Assembly (NCBI GenBank): GCA_003149635.1
Contig: QCWI01000017.1
Location: forward strand, 1-50,319
Reading direction: 5' to 3'
From: Fluviicola sp. XM-24bin1
GTDB lineage: Bacteria > Bacteroidota > Bacteroidia > Flavobacteriales_D > Crocinitomicaceae
DNA: 50,319 nt
Below the pieces are notes generated by a model, which saw only the letters and a list, made by a program, of their open reading frames with translations, did not search any database and had not been told where the DNA came from. Made by a program: the position numbers and the translations under genes. This document shows positions 26,178 through 33,631 of this stretch, piece after piece (positions within the stretch are counted from its first letter, which is position 1; every line of letters begins with the position of its first letter).

Positions 26178-26933
26178 ATGAAACAATTACTACTATCCTT
26201 TTCATTTTTAACCTTGTTGGTATTTGGTGCGAGTGCACAATGTACGGCTGATCCTCAATATACAGAGGGCGGAGTTTATCCTGACAGCGCTACTGGTTTA
26301 TCGCCAGCATATGTTGGACAAACATACAATGAGGTAATTACGGTTATCGTACCTGTGGATACTACCATTATGATTGGGCCGATTCCTTTCACGTTAGATT
26401 TTGATTCTGTTGTAGTATCTGATTGGCAAGGACTGCCTCCTGGATTCACAGTTGACTATTATTCTCCAGACAACGTATTCAGTCCTATCGATCAAGGATG
26501 CTTTGAAGGAGACAAGACTGGTTGTATTTTAATTTCTGGAAACCCTACGGCACAAGACGTAGGAAGTTATCAGCAAATCATTAGTACTGATGCCTACTCA
26601 ACTCCTGACAACCCGCTCGGTGAACCAACGGTTACCCTTGTTGATTATTACTACATCCACGTGATTGACGCCAATGGAATTGGAGGGATCACGAAATCGA
26701 AATTTGCCTTGTTCCCGAATCCAGCGAAAGATATCGTAACCTTGAACGGATTGAACGATGTGGACGTTTCTTCGGTTACTTTGGTAGATATGAATGGTAA
26801 GTCACACGCGGCATTTGATACGTTTAATGCGGCTTCCATGGACATCAATGTTCAAGATCTTGAGTCTGGAATGTACTTCGTACAAATCGATTATAACGGA
26901 ACGAAAGAAGTGTTGAAGTTTATTAAGGAGTAA
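26178..26933 (+). CDS. Small secreted protein with T9SS type A sorting tail
   Basis: A 251-residue product with a signal peptide (to GASAQ, about residue 20), a beta-rich ~140-residue body (Cys pair CFEGDKTGC) and a C-terminal sorting domain of ~75 residues (FALFPNPAKDIVTLNG...GMYFVQIDYNGTKEVLKFIKE). It is exported through the T9SS. The body matches nothing I can name. A strong terminator follows. Confidence 0.82.
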   Translation: MKQLLLSFSFLTLLVFGASAQCTADPQYTEGGVYPDSATGLSPAYVGQTYNEVITVIVPVDTTIMIGPIPFTLDFDSVVVSDWQGLPPGFTVDYYSPDNVFSPIDQGCFEGDKTGCILISGNPTAQDVGSYQQIISTDAYSTPDNPLGEPTVTLVDYYYIHVIDANGIGGITKSKFALFPNPAKDIVTLNGLNDVDVSSVTLVDMNGKSHAAFDTFNAASMDINVQDLESGMYFVQIDYNGTKEVLKFIKE

Positions 26934-26954
26934 TCCTTCCGAAAATAATAAAGG

Positions 26955-26987
26955 CCGGTTGTTTCATTGAAATAACCGGTTTTTTTT
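26955..26987 (+). terminator. Terminator of the T9SS protein gene
   Basis: CCGGTT (26955-26960) and AACCGG (26974-26979), with an inner TTTC/GAAA pairing, before eight T, starting 22 bases after the stop. Confidence 0.85.
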
Positions 26988-26991
26988 GTCC

Positions 26992-27023
26992 TTTTGGCTA
27001 AGCCCAAAAAGGCCGTAACTTTG
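26992..27023 (+). promoter_or_regulatory. Promoter for the gene at 27028
   Basis: TTG (26994-26996) and TAACTTTG (27016-27023), 19-base spacing. The box ends 4 bases before GTG 27028, so the transcript would be nearly leaderless. Confidence 0.7.
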
Positions 27024-27027
27024 CACT

Positions 27028-27780
27028 GTGATAGACTCATTGGAAATAGTACAGCGCGAAGAATTGATCCATGATAGTGGCCCGTTTTATAATGAATTCC
27101 ATGCAGACGGCACCCTACTTGAGCCTTGGAATGCGCTTTCTTCTCTCGCCTTTTTCATTCCTGTAATTTAATCGGTCATCCGACTTCGTGGCGAATACCG
27201 CCAGCACATGGTAATCGTTGCCATACTGCCGTTTTTATTCATGAACGGATTGGGGTCAACCCTCTACCACGCTTTTAGAAACAGTGAATTTTTCTTGTAT
27301 CTGGATTGGGTACCTGCTTCTATCACAACGTTTATAATTGCTTCCTACTTCTGGACGCAAGTTTGGAAGAAATGGTATTGGGGAATTCTCTCGGTGGTTG
27401 TGTTCAATTTCATAGGGATGTTGATCATTCAGCTGTTCCGGGATGTGCCCAATTTCGATCAATTCGCACCAAACATAGGCCATTTCGTTGTAGGCTGCGC
27501 GATTTTCATTCCCATATTATTAGAATTGATCAAATACAAGTTCAAATATGCATATCTCATTGGGCTTTCCATCCTCTTCTTGTCCTTATCTCTAGTATTC
27601 AGAACGCTAGATCATCCCACTCCGAACCCCTTCCCTTGGTTGCCGCAGGGTACATATTTCCTGTGGCATATTTTCAGTTCGTTTGCCGTGTTTAGCATGG
27701 GATATTATTTGTACTATGTCAAAATCCTGAAAATCAAGGCTCAGAAATTACAGGAAGAAGCGATGGAAACGCACGCATAA
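27028..27780 (+). pseudogene. CREST/ceramidase-like membrane protein interrupted by one in-frame TAA
   Basis: GTG 27028 starts MIDSLEIVQREELIHDSGPFYNEF. The frame runs DGTLLEPWNALSSLAFFIPVI, meets TAA at 27169-27171 (codon 48), and continues in the same frame SVIRLRGEYRQHMVIVAILP to TAA at 27778-27780. Read through, it is a ~250-residue protein with seven hydrophobic segments and motifs LEPWN...S and GLGSTLYHAFR. This resembles the CREST/alkaline-ceramidase-like hydrolase superfamily: conserved S, H and D positions, and a later WHIFSSFAVFS. A Tyr codon (TAT or TAC) changed to TAA would explain the break. The family call is tentative. Confidence 0.6.
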
Positions 27781-27807
27781 TTTTTTTTCATTTTTTTTCG
27801 CGAACAG

Positions 27808-27839
27808 TTGTCGTAGAACGGAATTTTGATTTATATTTG
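27808..27839 (+). promoter_or_regulatory. Promoter of tRNA-Asp
   Basis: TTG (27808-27810) and TATATTTG (27832-27839), 21-base spacing, 74 bases before the tRNA. Confidence 0.75.
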
Positions 27840-27913
27840 CCCACGCTTTAAACGAAAAGCGCGTAACAAATCTCACAAGCTAACTGTTGTTAGCACCGCA
27901 AGGTTGAGAATTT

Positions 27914-27987
27914 GGTCCGGTAGTTCAGTTGGTTAGAATACTTGCCTGTCACGCAAGGGGTCGCGGGTTCGAGTCCCGTCCGGACCG
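27914..27987 (+). tRNA. tRNA-Asp (anticodon GTC)
   Basis: A 74-base tRNA. GGTCCGG pairs with CCGGACC, the anticodon stem CTTGC/GCAAG encloses CTGTCAC (anticodon GTC), and the T-arm is GCGGGTTCGAGTCCCGT. The discriminator is G. It sits at the edge of the accessory region that follows. Confidence 0.95.
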
Positions 27988-27995
27988 CTGTAGTT

Positions 27996-28028
27996 AAACC
28001 CTGTAGCTCAATGAGTTACAGGGTTTTT
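27996..28028 (+). terminator. Terminator of tRNA-Asp
   Basis: AAACCCTGTA pairs with TACAGGGTTT around GCTCAATGAGT, then T's. Confidence 0.88.
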
Positions 28029-28209
28029 CTTTTTACCGTGGTCAATTTTGTGGACAACGAATCTTAACACGTCTCGTTTTTTCTGAACAGGAATTTATTG
28101 TTGATAACTTCCTGTAAAAGCGAAATAATCTGATGATATTGTTGTTGAATTCTACCACATTTTAAATCTAAGTGCATACATTTATCCAGAGCCGAAACAC
28201 AATACTACT

Positions 28210-28659
28210 ATGAACAAATCTGAAATGAATGAAAAGCTTGAAGGTATGTGGCAACTTTTAAATGGTGTTCATTCAACAAAGCCGCTAGATGTTCAAGCGA
28301 GAAATTTTCACTTAAGTTTTACTGAATTGTTGCAACAAACTGCCAATATGCTTGAGAAATTTGAGCATAAATGGCCAGAGATATTTCGCATGAAGTTCCG
28401 TGAAAGAATCAAATGTTACTTGATCATCAATGACGTACTTGAATCAATAGCACTCAAAGAAAGTTACATTGATACCACCAAGGCTATTCAAGCTGCCAAA
28501 ATATTACATGATTCTGTTCTTGATGAATACACGAATTCATACGGGGCATACAATTACTATAGTAGATATAATGAAGTAAGTATTTCAGAGAGAGCTCGCA
28601 TCACAGAAGAAATTTTTCTTCCACACTACATGGTTATTAGATTCCTTGAAAACGTATAG
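28210..28659 (+). CDS. Unknown all-alpha protein, first gene of accessory cassette
   Basis: A 149-residue cytoplasmic protein, not recognised. It appears all-alpha, with Leu/Gln-rich helices (LSFTELLQQTANMLEKFEHKW, IERARIT region) and no signal peptide or membrane segment. It begins after a 220-base gap following tRNA-Asp. The next gene starts 19 bases after its stop on the same strand. Codon use is visibly more AT-rich than that of the genes to its left, suggesting acquired DNA. Confidence 0.6.
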   Translation: MNKSEMNEKLEGMWQLLNGVHSTKPLDVQARNFHLSFTELLQQTANMLEKFEHKWPEIFRMKFRERIKCYLIINDVLESIALKESYIDTTKAIQAAKILHDSVLDEYTNSYGAYNYYSRYNEVSISERARITEEIFLPHYMVIRFLENV

Positions 28660-28678
28660 TCAATAATTCCATACATCA

Positions 28679-29770
28679 ATGTCACAAATTAACGTAGATC
28701 ATGTTGTAGATAAGCTCCAAGCGAGTTTAGCGAATTATATCGATGAAATAGCACCAAAGCATTTTGGACACAACTTACACGTATTTCAAAAAGTCCATAT
28801 TCATTTTCTTGGAACATTTATCGGAATAGATGCATTCCAGGCCATAAATACAGGATTACCTTATGATAAATGGATTGAAATAAGTAGAGCACTTCACGAC
28901 AGGCAACCCAAAAAAATGATCAGCTTTTACAAGAAGTACTTTGATCGTTCAGAATATTCAAATCTTTTTGAGCCAATCAATCATTCTGTTGTTTCATTTC
29001 GTGATTTGGGCTATTTGGAATTTTGGGACAAATTCGAATCGAACGAGGGAGTTGAAATATATCTTATGTCAGAGATGTATTATGACGGCTTTACAAGACC
29101 ATTACTTGATCCAAAAAGATATACCTTTCGTGAGTATGATCTCTTTCCATTTTTATATCTAAAATCCATGGTGTTTCCATCTCCAGAATTTGATTTCTAC
29201 AGCTGTGGATACGATGTAAATTATTGCAATGAATTAATCGAAAATCTGTTTCTAAAAGATGAACTAATTGAGTTTTCCGAAAAAGCAGTTGATTTCGCCA
29301 ATAATATTAGAACTGAAATACTAGAAAGTTCATTTTATTTGAATATTATTCTTGAAGGTCTTGAAGAATATAAAGCCAAGTTTCCCTCTTCTATCGAAGT
29401 TGATAGTTCACTTAGATTTATGAGACAAAACAATGCCCCTCCTTTTGACATCGAGTTCAAGCTAAAGATCTTTTATGAAAAAATAAGGCGTAATCACAAC
29501 GTAACAATGAAAAGTGAAGCTGATTTCGATATCTTTTTCAATACATATACAGCCGGCATGGAGGTCAAGAGATTTCTAAAAGAAATATTCACAGACAGAA
29601 AAGTGTTTGACACTGTAATGAATGATGTTTCGCTTCAAACTGAAATTAGAGAGAATCATCAATTCTGCTGGGCTTGTTTTGGAGTAGTCATGGACTTAAA
29701 ACGACACGACTATTTTTTTAAATCAAATGTTTCTATCTGCCAAGACTGTTACAAGCTCTTGACAAATTAA
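28679..29770 (+). CDS. Unknown protein with C-terminal zinc ribbon
   Basis: A 363-residue protein with no recognised family. The C-terminus carries Cys330-x2-Cys333 and Cys354-x2-Cys357 (CWAC...CQDC), a classic four-cysteine zinc ribbon, suggesting nucleic-acid or protein contact. The rest is mixed alpha-helical with many aromatic residues (ALHDRQPKKMISFYKKYF). It is co-directional with the neighbours and 19 bases after the previous stop, so it is probably co-expressed. The role is unknown. Confidence 0.62.
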   Translation: MSQINVDHVVDKLQASLANYIDEIAPKHFGHNLHVFQKVHIHFLGTFIGIDAFQAINTGLPYDKWIEISRALHDRQPKKMISFYKKYFDRSEYSNLFEPINHSVVSFRDLGYLEFWDKFESNEGVEIYLMSEMYYDGFTRPLLDPKRYTFREYDLFPFLYLKSMVFPSPEFDFYSCGYDVNYCNELIENLFLKDELIEFSEKAVDFANNIRTEILESSFYLNIILEGLEEYKAKFPSSIEVDSSLRFMRQNNAPPFDIEFKLKIFYEKIRRNHNVTMKSEADFDIFFNTYTAGMEVKRFLKEIFTDRKVFDTVMNDVSLQTEIRENHQFCWACFGVVMDLKRHDYFFKSNVSICQDCYKLLTN

Positions 29771-29831
29771 ATGCTGTTTAATCACGATTTCAAAATTGTG
29801 TTCCTTTCTGCAGATTTTGCGTTGACATAAT

Positions 29832-30374
29832 ATGGCAGTTCTAATCGAATCTTTCTCTGTAGTCGTCAAAACCAAGTCGCTTGAACATTCCTATCCTGGA
29901 GGATTGAAGCAGTTCTTGAACACATTGGATTATATACCAAGTTGTTACGACGAAAAACTAATCACCTTTCATTTCACTGATCCGGAGAAACTCGAACTGT
30001 TCGTAGATCAAATGATTATTGATTCAGGTAATCAACTTTCGATTTATGATTTTGCGCTTGTAGATATGATAGAAGGAATAATGACACACAATAACTGGTT
30101 GCGGTTTGTTCGTGGGGAGTTCTTTTCACACCTTTCTCAATTCAGGAATCGCAATAAAAACTTTTCGATAGCATATTTCCCAGATCAGTACATAATTGAG
30201 AAGGATATAATACACTCGATACGATTTCCAATTGAATGGACACCCGATAAAGGTGTTCTTGGAAATGATTTCCTGACTCAAGATCGAATTGAAAGCGATT
30301 ATTATTTCTTAGATGATGAGAACGGTCGAAAACTAGCCTTTCTGAAAGAGACAAATGAACAAGTATTCATCTAA
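29832..30374 (+). CDS. Unknown alpha/beta protein of accessory cassette
   Basis: A 180-residue protein, unrecognised. The start is MAVLIESFSVVVKTKSLEHSYPGGLKQFLNTL and the middle is hydrophilic (FRNRNKNFSIAYFPDQYIIEKDI). There is no signal peptide. It follows the zinc-ribbon gene by 61 bases and is in the same frame as the next gene, separated by a TAA and a 12-codon gap with no start codon until GTG 30411. Confidence 0.58.
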   Translation: MAVLIESFSVVVKTKSLEHSYPGGLKQFLNTLDYIPSCYDEKLITFHFTDPEKLELFVDQMIIDSGNQLSIYDFALVDMIEGIMTHNNWLRFVRGEFFSHLSQFRNRNKNFSIAYFPDQYIIEKDIIHSIRFPIEWTPDKGVLGNDFLTQDRIESDYYFLDDENGRKLAFLKETNEQVFI

Positions 30375-30410
30375 TCAAAGTCTTCGAATTCAAATGCTTA
30401 TCTTCATGTT

Positions 30411-31343
30411 GTGCAGACCTACGAGAAACATATATATGAAGTCGATGTCATTAAGACCTACTATGATGTTGAATTTAGCTTTAAAAGGGCTGGGAAAGAA
30501 AAAAATCCCCACGTTAGACAATACCTAGAACAATTAAAAAACAATATCAACATCCTTTTAGATGAAAGAGGATTAGATTATGAACTGGTTTGGTCACATA
30601 AACTACCGATTGTAATTCTCCCTTCCATTGATGTAGAACTTTATACTAATTGGCTAGGACTGTTCTTATATGGTGTAAAAGCCAACAAGGTACACTTGAT
30701 ATTAGAATATCATCTTCAGTATTGGAATTTAAAAGAGTCATTTTTGAACCGAGTTGAGTTTTTCTGTCTGGAGCGTTTGAACGAAAATCAAATCTTAATT
30801 GACAACACAAATGGAAACATCATTTCAATGTGGTTATTAAGAAAAAGAGAAATATATGGATATGATGGGGTGACGCCTGAAAAACCGTCAAAAGCTAAAT
30901 CAAAGGCAAGACAGAGATCCAGTAAAGAGCCAAAATATATTGATACTACACGTTCTGCACTAATTAAAAGAATAGTATTCTCACCATCGAGAATTAACGA
31001 AATTTATGAGGTATTAAAGAACTGTCTTCTCGAAGAAACAGATGAAAACTTTTTGCTTCTTGAAACTCTGGTGAATGGAGGTCAAATTAAAGAACCGCTC
31101 AAGATTAAAATTCCAACATACGTATTCGCAGACATTTTTAAACGATTGAAATCTAAGGAAGTTATATACAATAGATACAATACCGAAGTCGCTAGGTGGA
31201 TAAGACAAAACTTCCTATTTCTGGATAAGAGAACAAAGTCGTACAAAAAATCAACGGAGAAAACGATACTCAAAGTGTTCAATGGTGAGCGGTTTCCAAA
31301 TAATGACGATCAAGTCGACCTATCATCAATTATCAAAGATTAA
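30411..31343 (+). CDS. Unknown protein, possibly RteC-like tail, GTG start
   Basis: A 310-residue protein with a GTG start (MQTYEKHIYEVDVIKTYY). A lysine/serine-rich linker (SKAKSKARQRSSKEPKY) near residues 160-180 separates two domains. The C-terminal part (RLKSKEVIYNRYNTEVARWIRQNFLFLDKRTKSY) weakly recalls C-termini of RteC-type mobile-element regulators in Bacteroidota. This resemblance is faint and I do not assign function. It is followed at once by phased TTGGGG repeats and an HTH gene. Confidence 0.55.
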   Translation: MQTYEKHIYEVDVIKTYYDVEFSFKRAGKEKNPHVRQYLEQLKNNINILLDERGLDYELVWSHKLPIVILPSIDVELYTNWLGLFLYGVKANKVHLILEYHLQYWNLKESFLNRVEFFCLERLNENQILIDNTNGNIISMWLLRKREIYGYDGVTPEKPSKAKSKARQRSSKEPKYIDTTRSALIKRIVFSPSRINEIYEVLKNCLLEETDENFLLLETLVNGGQIKEPLKIKIPTYVFADIFKRLKSKEVIYNRYNTEVARWIRQNFLFLDKRTKSYKKSTEKTILKVFNGERFPNNDDQVDLSSIIKD

Positions 31344-31380
31344 TTGGGGACACATTGGGGGTGTTTGGGGGTAGACACAG
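31344..31380. promoter_or_regulatory. Three phased TTGGGG repeats upstream of the HTH gene
   Basis: TTGGGG starts at 31344, 31355 and 31365 (spacing 11 and 10 bases), with ACACA blocks around them. One-turn spacing suggests side-by-side protein binding, for example by the HTH protein encoded at 31415, or a recombination-directionality site. The G-runs could also form unusual DNA structure. Confidence 0.5.
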
Positions 31381-31414
31381 AATAAACCTCTAAAACTCTT
31401 CATTCTTTTAAACC

Positions 31415-31747
31415 ATGAACTTTAAAACGAAAGTCATGGATAAAGACGACAGACACATTGTAACACTGCGTGTATGTGAACTACAAGATGCTATTCGCAA
31501 CTCCGTGGAGGAACAATTAAAGGAGTTTCTAAAAGAGCACACAGCGAAGAGCACAGAAAACGACACGACCCTTATTCCAAGAAAAAAGGTTGCTGAGATG
31601 TTTCAGATCAGTACAGTTTCTCTTGATAAATGGAGAAGAAAAGGCTTGCTACCAGACCCAATTAAACAAGGACGAAAAATCTACTACCTAAGATCAGAAA
31701 TAGAACGAATGATTCTCGAACGTAAACAGCACTATTATGGCACATGA
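31415..31747 (+). CDS. MerR/excisionase-type helix-turn-helix protein
   Basis: A 110-residue DNA-binding protein. The segment LIPRKKVAEMFQISTVSLDKWRRKGLLP (about residues 53-80) is an HTH_17/MerR-like winged helix. RKIYYLRSEIERMI follows, the pattern of excisionase-like proteins of Bacteroidota mobile elements. The N-terminal ~45 residues form a predicted coiled helix (LQDAIRNSVEEQLKEFLKEH). It overlaps the next gene by 11 bases, showing a coupled operon. It may regulate or excise the cassette. Confidence 0.75.
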   Translation: MNFKTKVMDKDDRHIVTLRVCELQDAIRNSVEEQLKEFLKEHTAKSTENDTTLIPRKKVAEMFQISTVSLDKWRRKGLLPDPIKQGRKIYYLRSEIERMILERKQHYYGT

Positions 31748-32132
31748 AATACTTCAACTTGGTGGACCACACTTAAAAGCATGTAAATGCTGCGGTTTAG
31801 AGTTTTATGGAAGACGGAATCAAAAGTTCATTGATACCACACATAAAGCCAATTACAACAATCAGAAGAACGCCGTGAAAAGAGAAAAACTAAGCCCGGT
31901 ATTCAAGAAGATGGCAACTTCCTATTATGTCATGGAGAATTGTCAAAGACGCGACATGCTGGATCGTTGGATTCATATCACTGACCTTATCAAAGAAGGT
32001 TTTGATGCAAATATTCCGACGAATCTCATTAAGTCAAAAACGGATGGAAAACAGTTCTATAAACTATTGGATTATGCCTTTCGACTATCTGAAGACGGTA
32101 CAAAAATTATTATTCACCAATTAAAGTCATAA
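31737..32132 (+). CDS. Degenerate zinc-finger-like protein
   Basis: A 131-residue protein whose start overlaps the HTH gene by 11 bases. The N-terminus has CKCCGLEFYGRRNQKF, like the first half of the DUF2116-type zinc ribbons common in Bacteroidota mobile elements. The second half (normally FCSDxCR) reads FIDTTHKANY, so the second Cys pair is lost (His36 remains). It is a partial zinc site or a degenerated one. The remaining ~90 residues look helical. Function unknown; probably acts with the HTH protein. Confidence 0.6.
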   Translation: MAHEILQLGGPHLKACKCCGLEFYGRRNQKFIDTTHKANYNNQKNAVKREKLSPVFKKMATSYYVMENCQRRDMLDRWIHITDLIKEGFDANIPTNLIKSKTDGKQFYKLLDYAFRLSEDGTKIIIHQLKS

Positions 32133-32134
32133 AT

Positions 32135-32320
32135 ATGGAAACAATAGAACTTGACGTATTTCGTCGAATGGATTTTGAACAATTTGTTCCAACAAGTGTA
32201 ATTAATCAAAGAAGCAAGAACATAAATACTGCACTAGTTATAGGTGGAATTGTTGTTGTCGGAATTGTCATTTTAATACTGTTAGATGATGTCTACGAGA
32301 AAAGAAAACATGAAGAGTAA
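32135..32320 (+). CDS. Small single-pass membrane protein
   Basis: A 61-residue protein with a membrane helix (NTALVIGGIVVVGIVILILL, about residues 31-50) and charged ends (DVYEKRKHEE). It starts 2 bases after the previous stop, so it is in the same operon. The 3' end overlaps the next small ORF by 11 bases. It may be a small toxin-like or envelope-associated peptide, but that is not demonstrated. Confidence 0.5.
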   Translation: METIELDVFRRMDFEQFVPTSVINQRSKNINTALVIGGIVVVGIVILILLDDVYEKRKHEE

Positions 32321-32459
32321 ACAAACAATCAATAAGATAAGTGAAACAATAATTGCCCCTACAGTAATTCTCGGAGCAGTCGTTCACCATTTAATAAAAT
32401 ATAATAAGCATCAAACTGAAACTCCCACCTCCGTCAAGACCTCAGCTCCCAATCCTTGA
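32310..32459 (+). CDS. Small 49-residue membrane-type ORF
   Basis: ATG 32310 to TGA 32457-32459 encodes 49 residues (MKSKQTINKISETIIAPTVI...) with a hydrophobic stretch IIAPTVILGAVVHHLI. It overlaps the previous gene's end by 11 bases in another frame and the 3' end of mcrC on the opposite strand by 49 bases. Overlap coupling supports translation, but the size makes it uncertain. Confidence 0.4.
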   Translation: MKSKQTINKISETIIAPTVILGAVVHHLIKYNKHQTETPTSVKTSAPNP

Positions 32460-33631
32460 TCAAGTCGATTTAGTTTAGTCAACACACTCACAAACGCCAC
32501 TTTACATTGGTGGTCGCGTTGATCAATTTCTTGGTTGCGGTAGGAGACGAATTTTGAATCTATCGGATCTCCTGGGTAGAGAAGCATAACTTTCTCTGTA
32601 TCCCAGAAGCGTGAGTAGGTATACATCTGTCGAAGATCTTCGACGGATGGTTGTTTGTTGGTTGGACGTTTCCATTTGGTGTCGATGATGTAAGTCTCCT
32701 CCCCTTTTTCGAGGACGATGTCTGGTCGAATAGTTTTATAAGAGCCCCAGAAACGTTTGGAATCTTGTCCTTTGACTTTGATGTCGGTTCCTTTGCATTC
32801 TTTCTTGAGCATTGCTAGAACGTATTCCTCCCAGAGGATGTTCATATCGAACAACAAGGAAAGCATCTGCTCTTGCCCTGATTTGATGTCTGGTGAATAG
32901 TTGAGGATGATCAAACGAGCTACTTCTAAAGCTTTCTTGTAGCCTGCCGTTTTGCGATCCAAGCGAATGCTACTTAGAACTTGCTCGTTGACGCCTATTC
33001 GTCTGACATCTGGAAAATCCAATTGAACGCGACGACACATATCGCTTAATCGTGTACCCTTCGAGAAATGTGAAACGATGTCCAATGCTACTCCTAATAC
33101 TTGATGAATCTTATGATCAACATCGTACACCTGATGCGTTGTATAGAAACGCTCTTTGTGAATTAAGTTCTTTCGGATATTTCCGGCAAATTCTAGCTTT
33201 CCTTTTAACGCTTTGACGTTAGATGTTTCTTTTCGGTACTTCTTGACCAGTCCGCTTCGAATGAGGTACTGAAGTTCTTTCAAGTACATCTCGAAATAGA
33301 TCTCTAACAAATTGAGATGTTGTCGTTGTACGTTCGCGTGTCCAGTTGTTTGGACTTTCATACGACCCGTAGCCTTCAGCATTTGAATCAATACTTCTCG
33401 CCAAGTATCATTGTCACGATTGCGATCTACCTTTGGTAAGACCTCTATCGATAATCCATCCACCTGGATGATGCCGACATATTGTTTGAGCTTGATTCCT
33501 TTTGCTATTCCATCGAAATACTGGTTGTCGTGGTATTCATTGAAACGCAAAAGTGCGTCCAACTTCGCTTGATCCATTCCTTCATCGGAAAGGGTGACTC
33601 GATCGTATTCGTATTTCGTAAGCGTCGTCAA
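32411..33631 (-). CDS. mcrC: McrC-type nuclease subunit of an McrBC restriction system
   Basis: A 406-residue protein. It provides the PD-(D/E)xK nuclease of the modification-dependent McrBC system and works with the AAA GTPase McrB. The nuclease core reads IRPDIVLEKGEETYIIDTKWKRP (Asp, Asp and Lys of the site) near residues 310-335. The N-terminal ~120 residues match the McrC N-terminal domain (VGIIQVDGLSIEVLPK). The start appears to be TTG: the mcrB stop TAA is followed immediately by TTG, so the two genes are contiguous. A TTG start is unusual and keeps McrC low. It converges on the small ORF at 32310. Confidence 0.85.
   Translation of the reverse strand: MTTLTKYEYDRVTLSDEGMDQAKLDALLRFNEYHDNQYFDGIAKGIKLKQYVGIIQVDGLSIEVLPKVDRNRDNDTWREVLIQMLKATGRMKVQTTGHANVQRQHLNLLEIYFEMYLKELQYLIRSGLVKKYRKETSNVKALKGKLEFAGNIRKNLIHKERFYTTHQVYDVDHKIHQVLGVALDIVSHFSKGTRLSDMCRRVQLDFPDVRRIGVNEQVLSSIRLDRKTAGYKKALEVARLIILNYSPDIKSGQEQMLSLLFDMNILWEEYVLAMLKKECKGTDIKVKGQDSKRFWGSYKTIRPDIVLEKGEETYIIDTKWKRPTNKQPSVEDLRQMYTYSRFWDTEKVMLLYPGDPIDSKFVSYRNQEIDQRDHQCKVAFVSVLTKLNRLDQGLGAEVLTEVGVSV

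Noticed and set aside
2860-27780. Stop-codon recoding to explain the in-frame TAG and TAA
   Set aside because: Normal genes in the same window end with TAG (1077, 6953) and TAA (5033, 3525), so neither codon is reassigned.
27914-28028. tRNA-Asp 3' end as an attachment site of the accessory region
   Set aside because: I could not find a second copy of its 3' end in the window; the island may end beyond the edge, so the idea stays unproven.
29832-31343. A third gene with an in-frame stop (29832-30374 and 30411-31343 are in the same frame, separated by a TAA)
   Set aside because: The 12 codons between them read SKSSNSNAYLHV with no homology signal, a GTG start follows, and both proteins have complete-looking ends. 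Two genes are simpler.
31344-31380. G-quadruplex upstream of the HTH gene
   Set aside because: Only three G-runs are seen, so a standard intramolecular four-run structure is not supported.
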